From Lepisosteus oculatus (taxonomy: Eukaryota; Chordata; Actinopteri; Semionotiformes; Lepisosteidae), in assembly GCF_040954835.1 (NCBI RefSeq), contig NC_090699.1:19167817-19231816 (forward strand): a stretch of 64,000 nucleotides of DNA. Reading direction: 5' to 3'. The notes below the pieces were generated by a model that saw nothing but the letters and a program-made list of their open reading frames with translations, searched no databases and was not told the origin of the DNA. This document shows positions 27,605 to 64,000 of the stretch, one piece after another. The position numbers were made by a program, and so were the translations under genes. Numbering within the stretch: the first letter of the stretch is position 1; each line of letters starts with the position of its first letter.

Positions 27605-28046
27605 CCCTTAGTCGGCCAACAATATGCCAACAGGGAACATCTAAATGGTAGGCCAAAAAACTGCCTGAGTAAAACTCACACATCTTGTATTGTTTTGATT
27701 GGAAATCTTTTAACTTGAGGTTAATACATTTCCTTTATAATAACACGGTATCCCAAACAGATTTATTAAATAAAAGCTAAAGCATTAAACATCTCTACAA
27801 CATTATGTATTGAACAAATTAGAAATGAAAACCTATAAAGTATCTGATAATTTTTAAAATTCTACATAAAGCTGGAGAAGTTTATGTTTTTTTATTATGT
27901 TAAAATATTTCTTAATCTTTTCTCCCACAAGACTGAAAAAAAGGAATCTTTCTGCAGATATTTACAGAACAACTAAAATTTGTAAGTGCATTTATAAAAA
28001 TACAAAACAAGATGAAGCAATTTCGGTTCAACAAGGAATACAGTGT

Positions 28047-28069
28047 AATACAGTATAATATACTGTATT
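28047..28069. repeat. Perfect 23-nt palindrome in the bidirectional promoter
   Basis: AATACAGTATA, one central A, then TATACTGTATT: 11-bp perfect arms. It is followed by a related tatactgta and a further agtataatacag at about 28101, making a local cluster of TACAGTATA-type words. Confidence 0.7.
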
Positions 28070-28146
28070 GTATACTGTACTAATTTTAGGGTTTAACTGT
28101 AGTATAATACAGTAGTGCGAACAGCCAATAACAATGTCCGCTGTTG

Positions 28147-28161
28147 CCACTAGAGGGCGGT
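28147..28161 (+). promoter_or_regulatory. CTCF-like motif in the bidirectional promoter
   Basis: CCACTAGAGGGCGGT matches the CTCF core pattern CCASYAGRKGGCR closely. It lies between the two divergent genes, about 240 bp before the polr3a ATG. Occupancy is inferred from the motif only. Confidence 0.5.
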
Positions 28162-28386
28162 GTTCGCGGTTGCTGTGTTTTGCAGTTGCAGAGAAGTCTT
28201 GCTCTAGAGGAAGCTCGTTGGCGAAGGGGTTATAGGTTAAACTATACATATTGCATAGTGTAGTATAGTTACGGCATGTGATGTGTAGTGAACTGAGAAA
28301 GCGTAGAAAAAAACAGGGATTGGGCGTGTATATAGATGTAGTTTATATGTTTTATTAATTATAAACTGCTCGGCAAAACTCAAACC

Positions 28387-53039
<24,653 letters not shown>

Positions 53040-53475
53040 CAGCACTGACATGGATTGTGTCAGATCTGTCTTGCTGATGGCCTGAAACTGTTCCTCAATC
53101 CTGGCAGTGAGAACAATATCCAGAAATAATGCCAAACCTTCATACTTGAAAAATGTGGGTGGGAGCGGATTATCTTTGAAAGAAGATCACTTTTCATGAG
53201 AACCTCATGAGTGCCAATTTTATGTTGCTAGGATTTAACCATAGTGATTGAGCTGTCACTAAATACTGCTTTTCGTTTCATATATCAGTGGCTGTTTCTG
53301 TCTACCACATAAGGAAAATGAATTGTTTACAGTAGGTTGTTTTTCTTCAAGAAAAAACATCAGCTTTCTCAGGTCTGTCACTGTCTCGTAAAGAATGAAC
53401 CATTGGCAACAATTCAAATTAGGAGTTAAGTAAATATAATTGTTTCTTTAAAATAAAGAACACAGAAATCCTGGT
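53040..53475 (+). other. polr3a: polr3a 3' UTR (minimal estimate)
   Basis: After the TAG at 53037-53039 the first poly(A) signal AATAAA is at 53452-53457; further possible signals occur near 53517 and 54137. Mammalian POLR3A mRNAs can have long 3' UTRs, so the real end may lie further right. No coding sequence is recognised here. Confidence 0.5.
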
Positions 53476-56400
53476 AGACAGAAGAGTTTAAAATAATTTT
53501 TGGATTAAGTTTAATGAATAAAAATTCATTTACGTTAGATTTCGTTTATGAGAATTCTACCAATGTCTGAACGAGCAGGTGTTCACATTTGGTAAAAGCC
53601 TGTGTAATGATGTAACTGTTTTTTTTTTTGCACACTTTCTTTTCAGAAAGTAACAAGACAATTGAAGAAGTCAGCTGGTTGTATAATCAGGACTTCAGTG
53701 TCTGTTTTGATTCCCACTGTCCAGGTTACTTAGTATTAGCTTGATCTGCCAAGACACAGACATGTCTTCCTATGGTTCCCGGATAGAATCCGCTCTCTTC
53801 ATTCTTTTCTTCTCTTTCCCATCTTGGACATTCACTACTCTTTTCTGGATAAGAGTTATCTGTGTCCATCTCATCTACAACATCCTAAACACATTGGATT
53901 TGCTGTGCTCGGTTCTTTTAGTTTGCTCTTGTTTTCACAATGTTAGAACAAATGAATATAATGAAGTACGAAGATGTGAAATATTGGCACTCTGTGTGCA
54001 GTTGACGAGCTTTAATGAAATCAAGAATTTTTGTTTCTTTATGTCACAAACTAAGATGACAAAAATAATGCTAGGCAACCCGCTGAGTCTGCCAAATACC
54101 TGTAGTTTACTGTATATATTTTCCAGTGTATTGGTTGTGAATAAAATTATCTAAAGTGTGTGCCTTTAATTAATGAAGTCTGTGAAGTGATATATAAATG
54201 CTTATGTTATACCTGGCTGGACACATATTTTGGAAATGTGGTATCACATAAGGTTCAAAAGCATTTCAGTGTGAACGTTCTAAGATGAATAATTGGGTAC
54301 TTCATCTTTATAACCATACCATTTAATTTGCAATTTTCCTTATGAAATAAGAGAAAACAATACATCAAAATACAGTAACAAACAGTAACTTAGATTTTTG
54401 GTTTGATGTTGAGAGAAATCATTTTTTCTTTAGTTGTGATGAGTAGTAGTACATGTTAAGTCGTGTATTTCTTGTCTATTTGACCTGTAAAGATTGGCTA
54501 CTGATGTTTATACCTCACAGTGGATGTACACTGGTTACTCACTGCCCCCCAGAAGAGCAATTTGCCTTGTTCTTTTAAGAGCAGAACGAGAACCCTTTCA
54601 AATGTTGTCATTTTGCCATTTTTTGTGCAATTTAGTGGTACCTAACAGCTGGGGGTCTAAAACCCTTATTTTAAATGAAGCCCCTCCAAACTTGTGCATC
54701 GGATGTGTTATGAATCATCTTCCAATTGTGAAATGTGTTTTTTAAATAGAAGTAGCTGCTTATGGGTTTTCAATTCGTATTTTTGTTAAAGCATTTATTG
54801 GAATGTGTGCATTGCATAAATTATATTAAAATGAATGGGCCTATATAATGAAATTATCCAACATTTGTGATTTCCAACTTCTTTAGGCCCCTTGAATTAT
54901 TTGGCAATGGAAGCACTATACTAAACCTTTAAGAATCTGATAGTCTCAAGCTTTCTGAAAATCCTTTTATATAATATCTTATTTCATCTGAAGTAGCATC
55001 AATGTATTAATTTTTCATCTTAAGGTAGATCTCCTAAGTGGCATAATTTTAAAACTTCCAATTCAAGCATTTAAATAAAAAAATTAAAGCTAATGCTGCA
55101 TATTTAATATTTTAACATGTTCTCTTAGTATGTAGGGAGTAAGCCTGCTATCTCCACAGGGGTTAATACTCTTCAGCCCCTTACACAGAGCAAGATAATA
55201 GAATGCCAAAGCCTTTGCTAGTCATTGATATGCACAGTGTTCTGATAATATACAGAAACCATATAGAATACAGAAAATCATTATTGTGCTGTGATTTGCA
55301 AAATAGTGGGTTTTTAAAGTATGCAGAGTTAATAGCCTGACGTCCTGTATTTCAACACGGGCCAGGTTTTGAATAATAGAAAAACAACTAACCAGTGGAC
55401 AGCAAAATTATTCTTCTTGAAATGCATAGACAGCAGTTCTATTATGGGTGTTTTTAATATAATTTGTTCGTTGGACCACAGTGTGGTAGTTTATGCTTTG
55501 AAAACACTTTTGGAACAGTCTACTGAATTGAGCCAAGTTCAGCAGAAACTTGAAAATGCAGCCAGCTGATTGAATTTTTACAGAGAACCTCCAAATAGTA
55601 ACACATTCAATTTAGAACTAATAGCATTCTGCCACTACTATACATATGTGATCCATACAGTATATATCAACTTCTGGTTGCTAATAAATTCAAGATAATG
55701 ACTCATTAATTTTAATTGAAATCGTTTTACGTTGATTTAATATGTCCATTGAGTAAAGATTCAAGTCTAGAGTTTTGGTGTCTGGAATCATGTCTAACTG
55801 TGATACCAAATAAATAACCAGGAGACCAAACGAAACAAAATTGTATTTACAGTAAATGCACACTGAGCACACATGCTACAAATCTATCAGGCCAGGTCTT
55901 CTACAGTCCAAACCTGCCCTTACTCATTCATTGAAATTATTTAGAGGGTAATGCTGGCTTCTACAGAGCAGAAGGCCTTCCACAGGATAGTCTGCTTTCT
56001 AAAACTGCTGCTAAACTGTAAGAAATGTTTTAGTGCATCCTACAGATACAAGCTCTGCCTGCTGGGTGCTAAAAGGAAATATACTGTCCTTCAACTATAC
56101 AAACGCCTTATTCCCTGAATTTATTGCTGGTCTTTTCAGTGCTCATACTGTAAATAACCTGTTGGGTTTTGTTCTTCAAAGAGCAGACCCAGATTTTTAT
56201 AACTTGGGCCAGTAGGAAGGTGCAGCTCACTTGTGACACTCTGCTTCTTCAGTTATGGAAGATAAGAGAAAATCACAATGACCAAACCTTAAATATACTG
56301 AGCTGTGCTTCTACACTGGCCAATCAGTCAATTAAACAATCATTTTTATTGTTATGTAGTGCCTTTCAATAAAGAGCCTTCTGAAGGCACATTCACATCT

Positions 56401-58728
56401 TAGCTTGTGAAATTATTATAGTATACTGTATCTGAGCACCTTTTGCACGTCTCTGACACTTTTTACTCGGAGAGAAGAAGCTCACTGTATGTGGATAAAC
56501 TGGACTGTCACCTCCAGTTTTCTTTACCTAGGCCCAACTAAAAACAGACCTCTAACTGGACTGAGTGCTGAATGGAGGATTCAATAAGCATAAGTCACTT
56601 CTGTGGTATATACCTCTAATATACCCCTGAAATGCAATTGTATTTTTTCATTACTTTGGCATTTATTTTCTAAGATCATATAAAAGCACCTGAGGTCTTG
56701 TTTCAGAATTAGTAGATTTTTAGTGTCTTATCGGAAATACATAGGTAGCAGTCTATAGTAAATCTAGAAGGGTGTCACATGAAAAAAACTCAGAAGTGTG
56801 TAACACTAAAAGAAGGCATGACGGGAAGATAGTAAAAGATAGTGTACTGATTGCTTCCTTGTAACCAGGAAGTTCACCTGTGTTTGTTGTGAAACTGTAA
56901 AGCTAGCATCCAGATTTACATAATGACTGTATTTGGAAATCGACTGAAACACTAAATAGTATCCTATCATTAAGTGGGTGTCAGGGACCGATTCTCCAAT
57001 GATTTGCATTTTCATTATTCTCAATCTACTATCCAGTTTTTAAGGCTGCTGTACTTACAGCATTGAAACATGTGACTGGTAGTGTTTTCTTGGTCTTGTT
57101 TATTTAAACTTCAATGACCATTTACCTAGACTTCTGAATATATGATCAACAATGCAACACCTGCAGTTCTTTTCAAATTAATTCAAAACTATTTTTATAA
57201 GTAATCCCTATTTAACTTTAAAACATTCAAGAAGATACATTCCTTTGTGTTGCACACAGCCCTTTTAGACTTTAAATAAAATGTTTCCTTGGTAAAAGCA
57301 TTGTAAACTGAGAAATACAGAAAAACAGCGGATTAAACCTGGTAAATGTTACACAGTGCAGCGTTACCTTAGTAAGTTTCTGTATGAGAATGTGCATTAG
57401 TCTTACATTTAAAAAAAAAAATCCAGTGCCGTGGGCTGTCCTGAAGGTATGGAGAGATAGTGGTGCACGAGACTTCCTGATGATCAGAGTTCAGCCATTC
57501 CAGGTAAAGGTTTAAATGGGATTTCACTCTCCGTTGTAAGTTAAGCAAAAAGCATTAACAGCAGTATTACTTCATAAGTAATGTTCCATGTTCTCAAAGT
57601 TTATTCCTTTTCATGTGACATTCTTTTATAACTGCTATTGGCAGTTTGGACCTCTGCTAATAAGCAGGCAAGACTTGACCGGCTTTTCTCTTAACATCCC
57701 AACCACTGAATGTTTTGCCTAATCAACACCCATGGGTGCAGTTAATTGGTTTACTAATCATTAAGCCCAGATCTTGTTTTAAGTAGCATTTCAGTCCTAC
57801 GGTACACTAACTGATGGATGTTTAAATGGTTTCAGTTGTTGGATGAGATGTAACAACACCATGCTTTGTAACTGAATAGAGATGTGTGTAGCGTACGAAA
57901 ATAACTAAGATATTTCAAATAATTGTGTTAATAATGATAAAAATCATCCCATAGAGAGGGAAATTGATTTGTTTTGATTGTGATCTAGTGAAGTAGCAGT
58001 AGTTGCTAATTACATTTTAAAGAAATGCAGTTGTATAATAAATGCGACACAACTGATAGGGTGACTCCTAGGAGTGAGTGAAATTTAAACAATGTTATTT
58101 AAGTCAGAATTAAACTGACATCCTTAGACGTTTATATAATTGACATCAAAGTAAATTAGAAACTAGAGATATACTGTACAGAAAAGTAATTTCAACATTG
58201 TATTTCTTCTATGTGTTATCATGTAGTGCATTTGAGATTGTTTTTGACCCATTGTCAATCCAGTTTTCAAGATGAAAGTTTTGATATTATTTACAGTAGA
58301 TCCTAAAAGGCTTAGAGCTAAAGGAAAATTAATCTAAGATCATTCATTCATGTGACATGATCTCTGCAACTAAAACCAGTGTACCATTTAGTTAAATATC
58401 AGCATCTTCTAACCATAAAAATTCAAACAGCTCAAAGAATCTCTCTTGTCATAAGCTCCAGTTATGTATACATTGACATTCCATGAAGAATAACGTTTGT
58501 TGCTAGCAGTGGAAACCTTTTTCATTGATCGCTCACAGCACAAGAAGTATGTAAACAGTCAAATTCAGAATTTCTGAAACAACTGATTTCATTTCACTAC
58601 ACATAGAAACCACTGACAAAGTTCTGCACATTGCTTGGAGCCGCAGGTTTCATGTTGAAGAGTATGAAAACTTGGGATGTGAAAATGAATGTGAAGGAAT
58701 GAGTCCCGTTGGGTCCCATAGAGCGTGT
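53476..58728. other. Convergent intergenic region polr3a / qrfpr
   Basis: Between the stop codons of the two converging genes. AT-rich; contains the 3' UTRs, whose far ends I cannot place. The open frame at 53741-54154 (137 codons) has no recognisable domain. No RNA gene or confident repeat seen. Confidence 0.5.
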
Positions 58729-61700
58729 TCAGTGTGAATAAGAGCAGCTGCTTGTTGGAAGCTCACAATGGACGGTTGAAATTTTCTCTTCCGCAAAGGC
58801 TGTGGATTGGACTGCATGGGAAGAGGCGGAAACGGCTTCCTCAGACAGATTGAACTGGATGCCCTGCGTGGGTGTACCACCCTGAAATCGTCCCCTCCTC
58901 GTGGCGTTTGTGAAGAGCACGTTTGGCTTGGGCCTCTCCGCGGAGACTGCCCGCTGTCGACTCGGGTTCCGTCTCCGGACGCAGCGGGACAGCGTGGACA
59001 GGCAGTTCTTCTTGAAATTCTCGTTCATGAAGGCGTACACGATGGGGTTGTTGAAGGAGTTGAAAAACCCCACCGCCTGCACGATAGCGATGATCATGCT
59101 GACAGTGACGTCATCGTACTCTTTCTCGAAGTCGTCTGCAAGTAAAGAACGCAAGATCGGTTCCCAAGAAAGGAAACCAAAGTAAACGGCTTCGCTCCCT
59201 TGAGCTAAACGTCTGCTTCGAAACACCTTCTGTTTTGTGCCCTTTAGGAGTGGTGAAACTGTGGGGCAATTCTGGCAGCTCACTCATCATCTCTAGGACA
59301 TTATATCTAAGAGCACAAAACATATATGTAACTATCTGAAAGAAAATACTAAAAATTTTCAAATTCTTGCAGTTCAAAGGAAGTGTATGCCTTTAACCTT
59401 TGTGATATGCGATATGGTTAGAATTTGCATAGTTTCAAGGTATGATTTGGGAAAGGAGTTGATGTGTGAATTTGGTATAGAATAACTGTTATTAGGTTTG
59501 GATTAGAGTTCTGACACCTATTTTTCCTGTAATAGAGTTTGAGATATTGTATGGTCAGAACTAGTTCCAATTTACTGTTGGGATTAGTTTTGGGTTAAAT
59601 GCTAGAGGCATAGTTTAAGAGCCATTTTTCAAGTGATCTACCATGACAACAGTTCGCTGTCTTGGTTCTGGAATACCCCTGTACAGCAGAACCCTCATTC
59701 ACCATTGTTTATTGCTGCCAGAAATAATCCTGCTTGTTTATTTATCTTTTTTCTTCACTTACACCTTGGATTAAAAAGTACATTCTAATAACATCAAGAA
59801 TTATTATTATTATTATTTGCTCCCATATTTCTGACTAAACAGCTTTTAATAAGTGATCAGTTCGTGATGCACAGGTACAGGTGAGAATCACACTATATCA
59901 GACAGCTCCCACAGTGAGTCAGTGTTTTTCCATCTGCTTAAATTCAATTGGTTCTATTCTACCTGACACATCTGAACAAGGGCAGTCCTGAAACTCACAA
60001 AATTATACCGGGTTCACACCAATTACACATCTCATTCAGCATTTCAAGCGCTGAAAGCAAATTTAAAACACGTCTTAAACAGAAAATTGAAATAGATTAG
60101 TTTAAGAACTGATTAAGAACTCAGCTAAAACCAGAAGACCCAGGGGGTTACCCAGGTCCAGCATTGAGAACCACTTGGGTATTTTTTAATCCAAAGGTCT
60201 GAGTGCAAAATAAAAACCCAAATCAGCAAGCAGATCAATTAGTGGCAACAGTTAAAACTGGTGATTAAGGACTCAGTTGGAAATAAACCAGCAGATACAG
60301 AGGTCCTCCAATAGCAGGGCTGACAGCAACTGTCCTATTTAAACACACCGAAGGAAGAAAGAGGAAGAAAAAAATATCTTAAAAATCATTACTTGAGGTT
60401 TCAGTACTACATAAAAAATAGCACCAGATCTGAGGCCTATTGAGTCATCATAACAAAGAAACTTACTGTATTCAAACAGCATGTGTACCACATGGAAAGG
60501 AGCCCAGCATATTGTAAACAGCAAAACAACGGTTATCATCATTTTAACAGCACGTTTCTTCTTCCTACGGCAATCAAAACCAGAGAAAGGTGTCAAAGTT
60601 AAACAGGTTCTTCTTGTGGGTGGTATGTCATAAATGTCTGCTTAAGTACTCTGCATCCCAGGTTTTTCCAGCTGTTTTTTAAATGTGAAATGCTAAACAA
60701 AGGGGAACACACATCTGAGTGGAAATCACTGAAAAAAAATCCTGAAATGAATTTCTGTTGTTGACCTGTAGTGAGTGTGTGCCTGTTACTGTAGGTGACA
60801 AAAATAAGCAATTGCTTGTAGCTGGTAATTCTGTGCTACACTGCTGAGCTCGTATGTTGGAAAGGCTGGACAGAAGATGAACAGCTCAAACTATCATCTG
60901 CACTCAATTGTGCTGAGCTTAGGACCTGTCGCCAACTGTGAAGAGTGTGGGAGTTTGTATTGCTCAACCTAATAAGGTGTCTTAGTGTAACTACTAGTGA
61001 AAAGGGCAAAATAATAAAGGACTTACTTGAAAATAAAGTTAAATAAAAATGAGATAAAGTTACAAAGTTTTTTCTCAGCATTTTATGTAATAGTTTCATC
61101 AACACATCATCCAACAGCAGTGAATCAGGTCCAGCAGAGCCTCATACCACATAGTGGGGAAAATCAATCTCCCAAGTGATGGAAAACTTGAAGACAGGTG
61201 TAACTAATTCTAGAAATGATTGGGCTGTGTTGCTATTGAATACCCCGCCATTCTAGGTTTTTATTTCATATTTTATTTGGCCACTAATTGTAGTCCAGAG
61301 TAACTTATGTTTGCCATAGTACAACACCATTGTCCCACCCGGGATCAGAACCCCCAGCCTTCCAGTTACAAGTGCAGGGCCTTCACCACAGCTCCCCTTG
61401 CGCGGGGTTTGTACCTTGCAATCTTGTTGATTTCGCTGTGGTTCATGGTGTTCAAAACCGAAGAGTCGCCCACCCGCTTCCGCACCCAGAGCTCGAAAGC
61501 GATCCTGCTGTAGAGGATGAGCATGGCCGTCAGGGGCAGGATGAAGAGGGCCACCAGGATGAAGGTGGCGTAGACCTGGCGGTGAGCCGAGGAACGCCAG
61601 CGCTCCTGGCAGCACACGTGGTGGTGGTCGTACAGGAAGTCGTATTTCACCTGCGCGAGCACAAACACGCGTGCTTTACGAGCACAGCTGCCCGGATTGC

Positions 61701-63597
61701 AAAGTGCTGCTACAAAGGGCGTGCTTCAAGGGGATAACCCATTAGTGCTTTACAATTTTTTAAAAACAAATGTTAAAGATTTGCACACATGAAAAGTAAA
61801 ATATTATAACATAAAACAGAGCACATTACAAACAGCTTATTGCTTTTGTTTAATAGCTTATGAAAATTTGTTGGGTAACTTTAGCTTTTTTTCCCAGGGT
61901 CGTCAATGTATTGATTTTAATATTTCACAGTTGTGAGAAACACGTTTCTGAAATTGGTCTTGTAAATATCAGAGGACTTATACCCTATATTGTATCATAT
62001 TACATTTATGAACTGTAACACATAGACAATGGCTGTGGACCTGCGTACAGATAGGTACTCCTAATAAAGGTGTGTTTATTCACCAAAAATTGTGGGACAG
62101 TGAGCAAAGTATCTTTAAATGTGAAGAACAGGGAAAATCTCACAGGCTAAAGTTAAAGGCTGTCAGCTGAGAGGTACACAGTGGCTCAGTATTCATATGA
62201 GGTCCTAACAACAGATCAAAGTCAAACAATTCTGAATGAGGTACATGTTAATTCTGACATTATTACTCTTAAAAGCCAGAAGTATTCATGTTGTCAATTT
62301 ATTCTATTCTTTTACTGAGAGAAAAAAAAAGTGTTGCACATCTCAGCAAACCAGGTATGTGTGATAAATGTGACAATAGTGTAAGTTACACAGTAATTAT
62401 GAAGTACAAACCAAAAGGAGCATGTAATTACTAATGAGATTATAGACTTAATTATAAATTGGACTGATCATACACAAACATGAGGATTGAGTTGTGATTA
62501 ATTACTTTTTCAGCAAGCCACGTCTTTGTAATCATTATACATTGCGCAGGGCTGTAGCCTTTTCCAGTGCTTTCTGTTAACTTAATCTCAAGAGCATTTC
62601 AGAAAAAAATACCTACTTCTTTGAGACAAAGAGATCTGATACAGTGTATGTTTAACAAAGACGTGGAGAGCAAAAGGTCTTTTCTATTGATGATCCTGAG
62701 GAAATTAATTTGTTACAAAATTAATGAGTATCATTCTGAATAACGGTGCTATTAAGATCTGTCTCTTCACACAATACATGCTTTCTTTAATTAAAATCTG
62801 AAAAATAAATAAATGACAGAGCTGTGTATACATCTTTTGTGAAAAATAACAAAGCATAACAAATAACGGGAAAGACAAATATAAGAAAAGGACACTCAGC
62901 TAGAAACTAGAAGCTTTGATGTCTTTCTATCTCATACAGCAACATGTCCATAAGTAAGTAACACAGTAAATTTTTATCATTAAGCTGCAGTTCTGGTATA
63001 TTGGATCATTTGGAGACACTACAGTATTGCATTTTATTTTAGATATTTAACTACCATATATTCACGTCATACTGTGTGTTCCTTACAAAAAAGGTAAAGC
63101 ATACTCCCTCTTTGCGGTCACCTATTGATTGATTTGCAAATCGCCAGCACACTCTCTAAAGAGCGATAGCAGTGTGCCGGGACTGAATCACCATTAATTC
63201 AATGCTGCATTTGCAGAGAATTATAATTGTGCTGGTCTTAATCTCATCACATTAATTAGTACAGAATTACAGCCATCTGTCTAATTAAGGGAGTGCTCCC
63301 TTCCTTCTTTATGTTTTAACTTCTAAAAACACTGGTGAACACAACAACCAAAATGCTAAAGATTAGCTTGTTAAACACAAGCATTACTATCAAAAGCCTT
63401 AGAAAGAGTGAAGGTGGAAACATTTGGGATTAACTGACTGATTGTTTATACTTGGAAGTCCAAAACCTTGTTTAGTGTTTAGTTTCTGTTTAGTACAAAG
63501 AAAAGGAAAAAAAATAAAGATCCCAAAAACCTTACCTCTAGCTGCTGCACATATAACATTGGGGACCCCACTATCACAGCTACAGTCCATACAGCTC
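58729..63597 (-). CDS. qrfpr: Pyroglutamylated RFamide peptide (QRFP) receptor paralogue, last four coding exons (5' part outside window)
   Basis: Class A GPCR of the QRFPR/GPR103 family, a Gq/Gi-coupled plasma-membrane receptor for the RFamide peptide 26RFa/QRFP (family knowledge). Minus-strand exons: 63536-63597 (AVWTVAVIVGSPMLYVQQLE, end of TM4), 61415-61650 (VKYDFLYDHHHVCC then TM5 and third loop), 60467-60564 (KKKRAVKMM then TM6 with CWAPFHVVHMLFEY), 58729-59135 (DFEKEYDDVT, TM7 with NSFNNPIVY, helix 8 and tail). All junctions are GT-AG and in phase (0, 2, 1), giving about 266 residues; the full receptor should be about 430. Signature residues present: the loop-2 cysteine (HVCC), CWxP, NPxxY, and cysteines after NENFKKNCLS that may be palmitoylated. 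Exons for the N-terminus and TM1-TM4 must lie beyond 64,000. Whether it is the orthologue of mammalian QRFPR or one of its extra ohnologues cannot be settled here; its linkage to polr3a favours an extra copy. Confidence 0.9.
61262..61405 (-). repeat. tRNA-like SINE, family E, next to a qrfpr exon
   Basis: The minus strand reads gctgtggtgaaggccctgca, then actggaaggctgggggttct and gatccc (B-box-like). It ends within about 10 bp of the donor of qrfpr exon 61415-61650. Related to 26465-26575. Confidence 0.55.
63080..63310. promoter_or_regulatory. Candidate enhancer in qrfpr intron
   Basis: Contains a perfect octamer ATTTGCAAAT at 63132-63141 directly after attgattg (PBX/HOX-like), and later cattaattcaatgctgcatt, aattataatt, cattaattagt and gtctaattaag homeodomain sites. 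No repeat similarity. It lies about 230 bp from the exon at 63536-63597. Confidence 0.35.
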
Positions 63598-63675
63598 CTG
63601 TTGTTTGGAGAAGAAAAGATAACATCCTGAATGTTGTGAGGTTGGACAGACATTTCACTTTAAAAGGATTTCACA

Positions 63676-64000
63676 ATGCCATGGTAATTAGTGTTGCTGC
63701 CTCCCAGCTCTTGGGCCCTGGAGCTGATTCTGGCTTTGGGGGCCTTCTGTGTGGAGTCTGTATGTTCTTTCTCTCTCACTGAATTGAATTTTCTCCCAGT
63801 GCTTCAGTTTCCTCCGACTTCCCACGGACATGCTGAATAGGTTTATTGGTGTCTCTAAACTGCGCTTGTGTGTGTGATTGTGTATGCCCTCTGAGGGATC
63901 GGTGTCTTATCCTGTGCTTTGTCCCCCTTTATACCCAGTGCTTCTGAAACACCTTCCAGTTTGCCATGACCTGAATCAAGAATGAATGGCTGGTAACGGC
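63676..64000 (+). repeat. SINE family C, diverged copy at the window end
   Basis: Contains ttagtgttgctgcctcccag, gtgtggagtctgtatgttct, cagtttcctccgacttccca and ggtttattggtgtctctaaa in the order seen in the 18015 copy. It lies in the qrfpr intron upstream of the exon at 63536-63597; the end of the copy may continue outside the window. Confidence 0.6.

Larger units (their letters stand above)
27605..28386. promoter_or_regulatory. rps24/polr3a shared bidirectional promoter region
   Basis: Only about 780 bp separate the predicted rps24 start (minus strand) from the polr3a ATG at 28387 (plus strand). Visible elements are a CCAAT motif at about 28125 (agccaataac), a CTCF-like motif at 28147-28161, and a perfect 23-nt AT-rich palindrome at 28047-28069. 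The half next to rps24 is AT-rich; CpGs are concentrated at about 28115-28220. The head-to-head layout matches mammals. No TATA box can be assigned with confidence. The 5' UTR of polr3a lies somewhere in the right-hand part. Confidence 0.7.

Noticed and set aside
53741-54154. A 137-codon plus-strand open frame after polr3a
   Set aside because: Low-complexity hydrophobic and serine-rich translation, no family, lies in AT-rich 3' flank.

Overview
This is a vertebrate nuclear window, most likely from a non-teleost ray-finned fish (gar- or bowfin-like). The reasons are interrupted genes with GT-AG introns, vertebrate protein sequences, tRNA-derived SINEs, L2-like and other LINE tails and Penelope-like fragments typical of fish, and a QRFP-receptor paralogue kept beside polr3a. 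The species call is inference.

Layout. Positions 1-23,100 hold no confident protein gene. This is intergenic sequence beyond the 3' end of rps24 (in mammals this side leads towards ZMIZ1, so the next gene probably lies beyond position 1). It is filled with repeats: LINE 3' ends, three SINE families, an unclassified short element with inverted ends, a solo LTR with perfect target-site duplication, and two Penelope-like fragments, one with a hammerhead-ribozyme-like core. A few GC-rich or motif-rich islands look like candidate conserved noncoding DNA.

Positions 23,105-27,604 are rps24 (minus strand), complete, with the ATG alone in exon 1 and a 3-nt microexon before the terminal stop exon. About 800 bp away, head to head, starts polr3a (plus strand, 28,387-53,039). 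I could reconstruct all 31 coding exons; they sum to 4173 nt, or 1390 codons plus stop, with every junction in phase. The head-to-head pair is the mammalian RPS24/POLR3A arrangement and implies a shared bidirectional promoter, which here contains a CTCF-like motif and a perfect 23-nt palindrome. polr3a introns carry a decayed 28S rRNA fragment, a pogo/Tigger-like non-autonomous transposon with TA duplications, SINEs, LINE tails, foldback elements and a consensus CTCF site.

Positions 58,729-63,597 (minus strand) hold the last four coding exons of a class A GPCR of the QRFP receptor (QRFPR/GPR103) family, from the end of TM4 to the C-terminus. Upstream exons lie beyond position 64,000. It converges on polr3a across about 5.6 kb without a confident gene. 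rps24 and polr3a are housekeeping translation and transcription genes; qrfpr is an unrelated neuropeptide-receptor neighbour whose linkage is of evolutionary interest.
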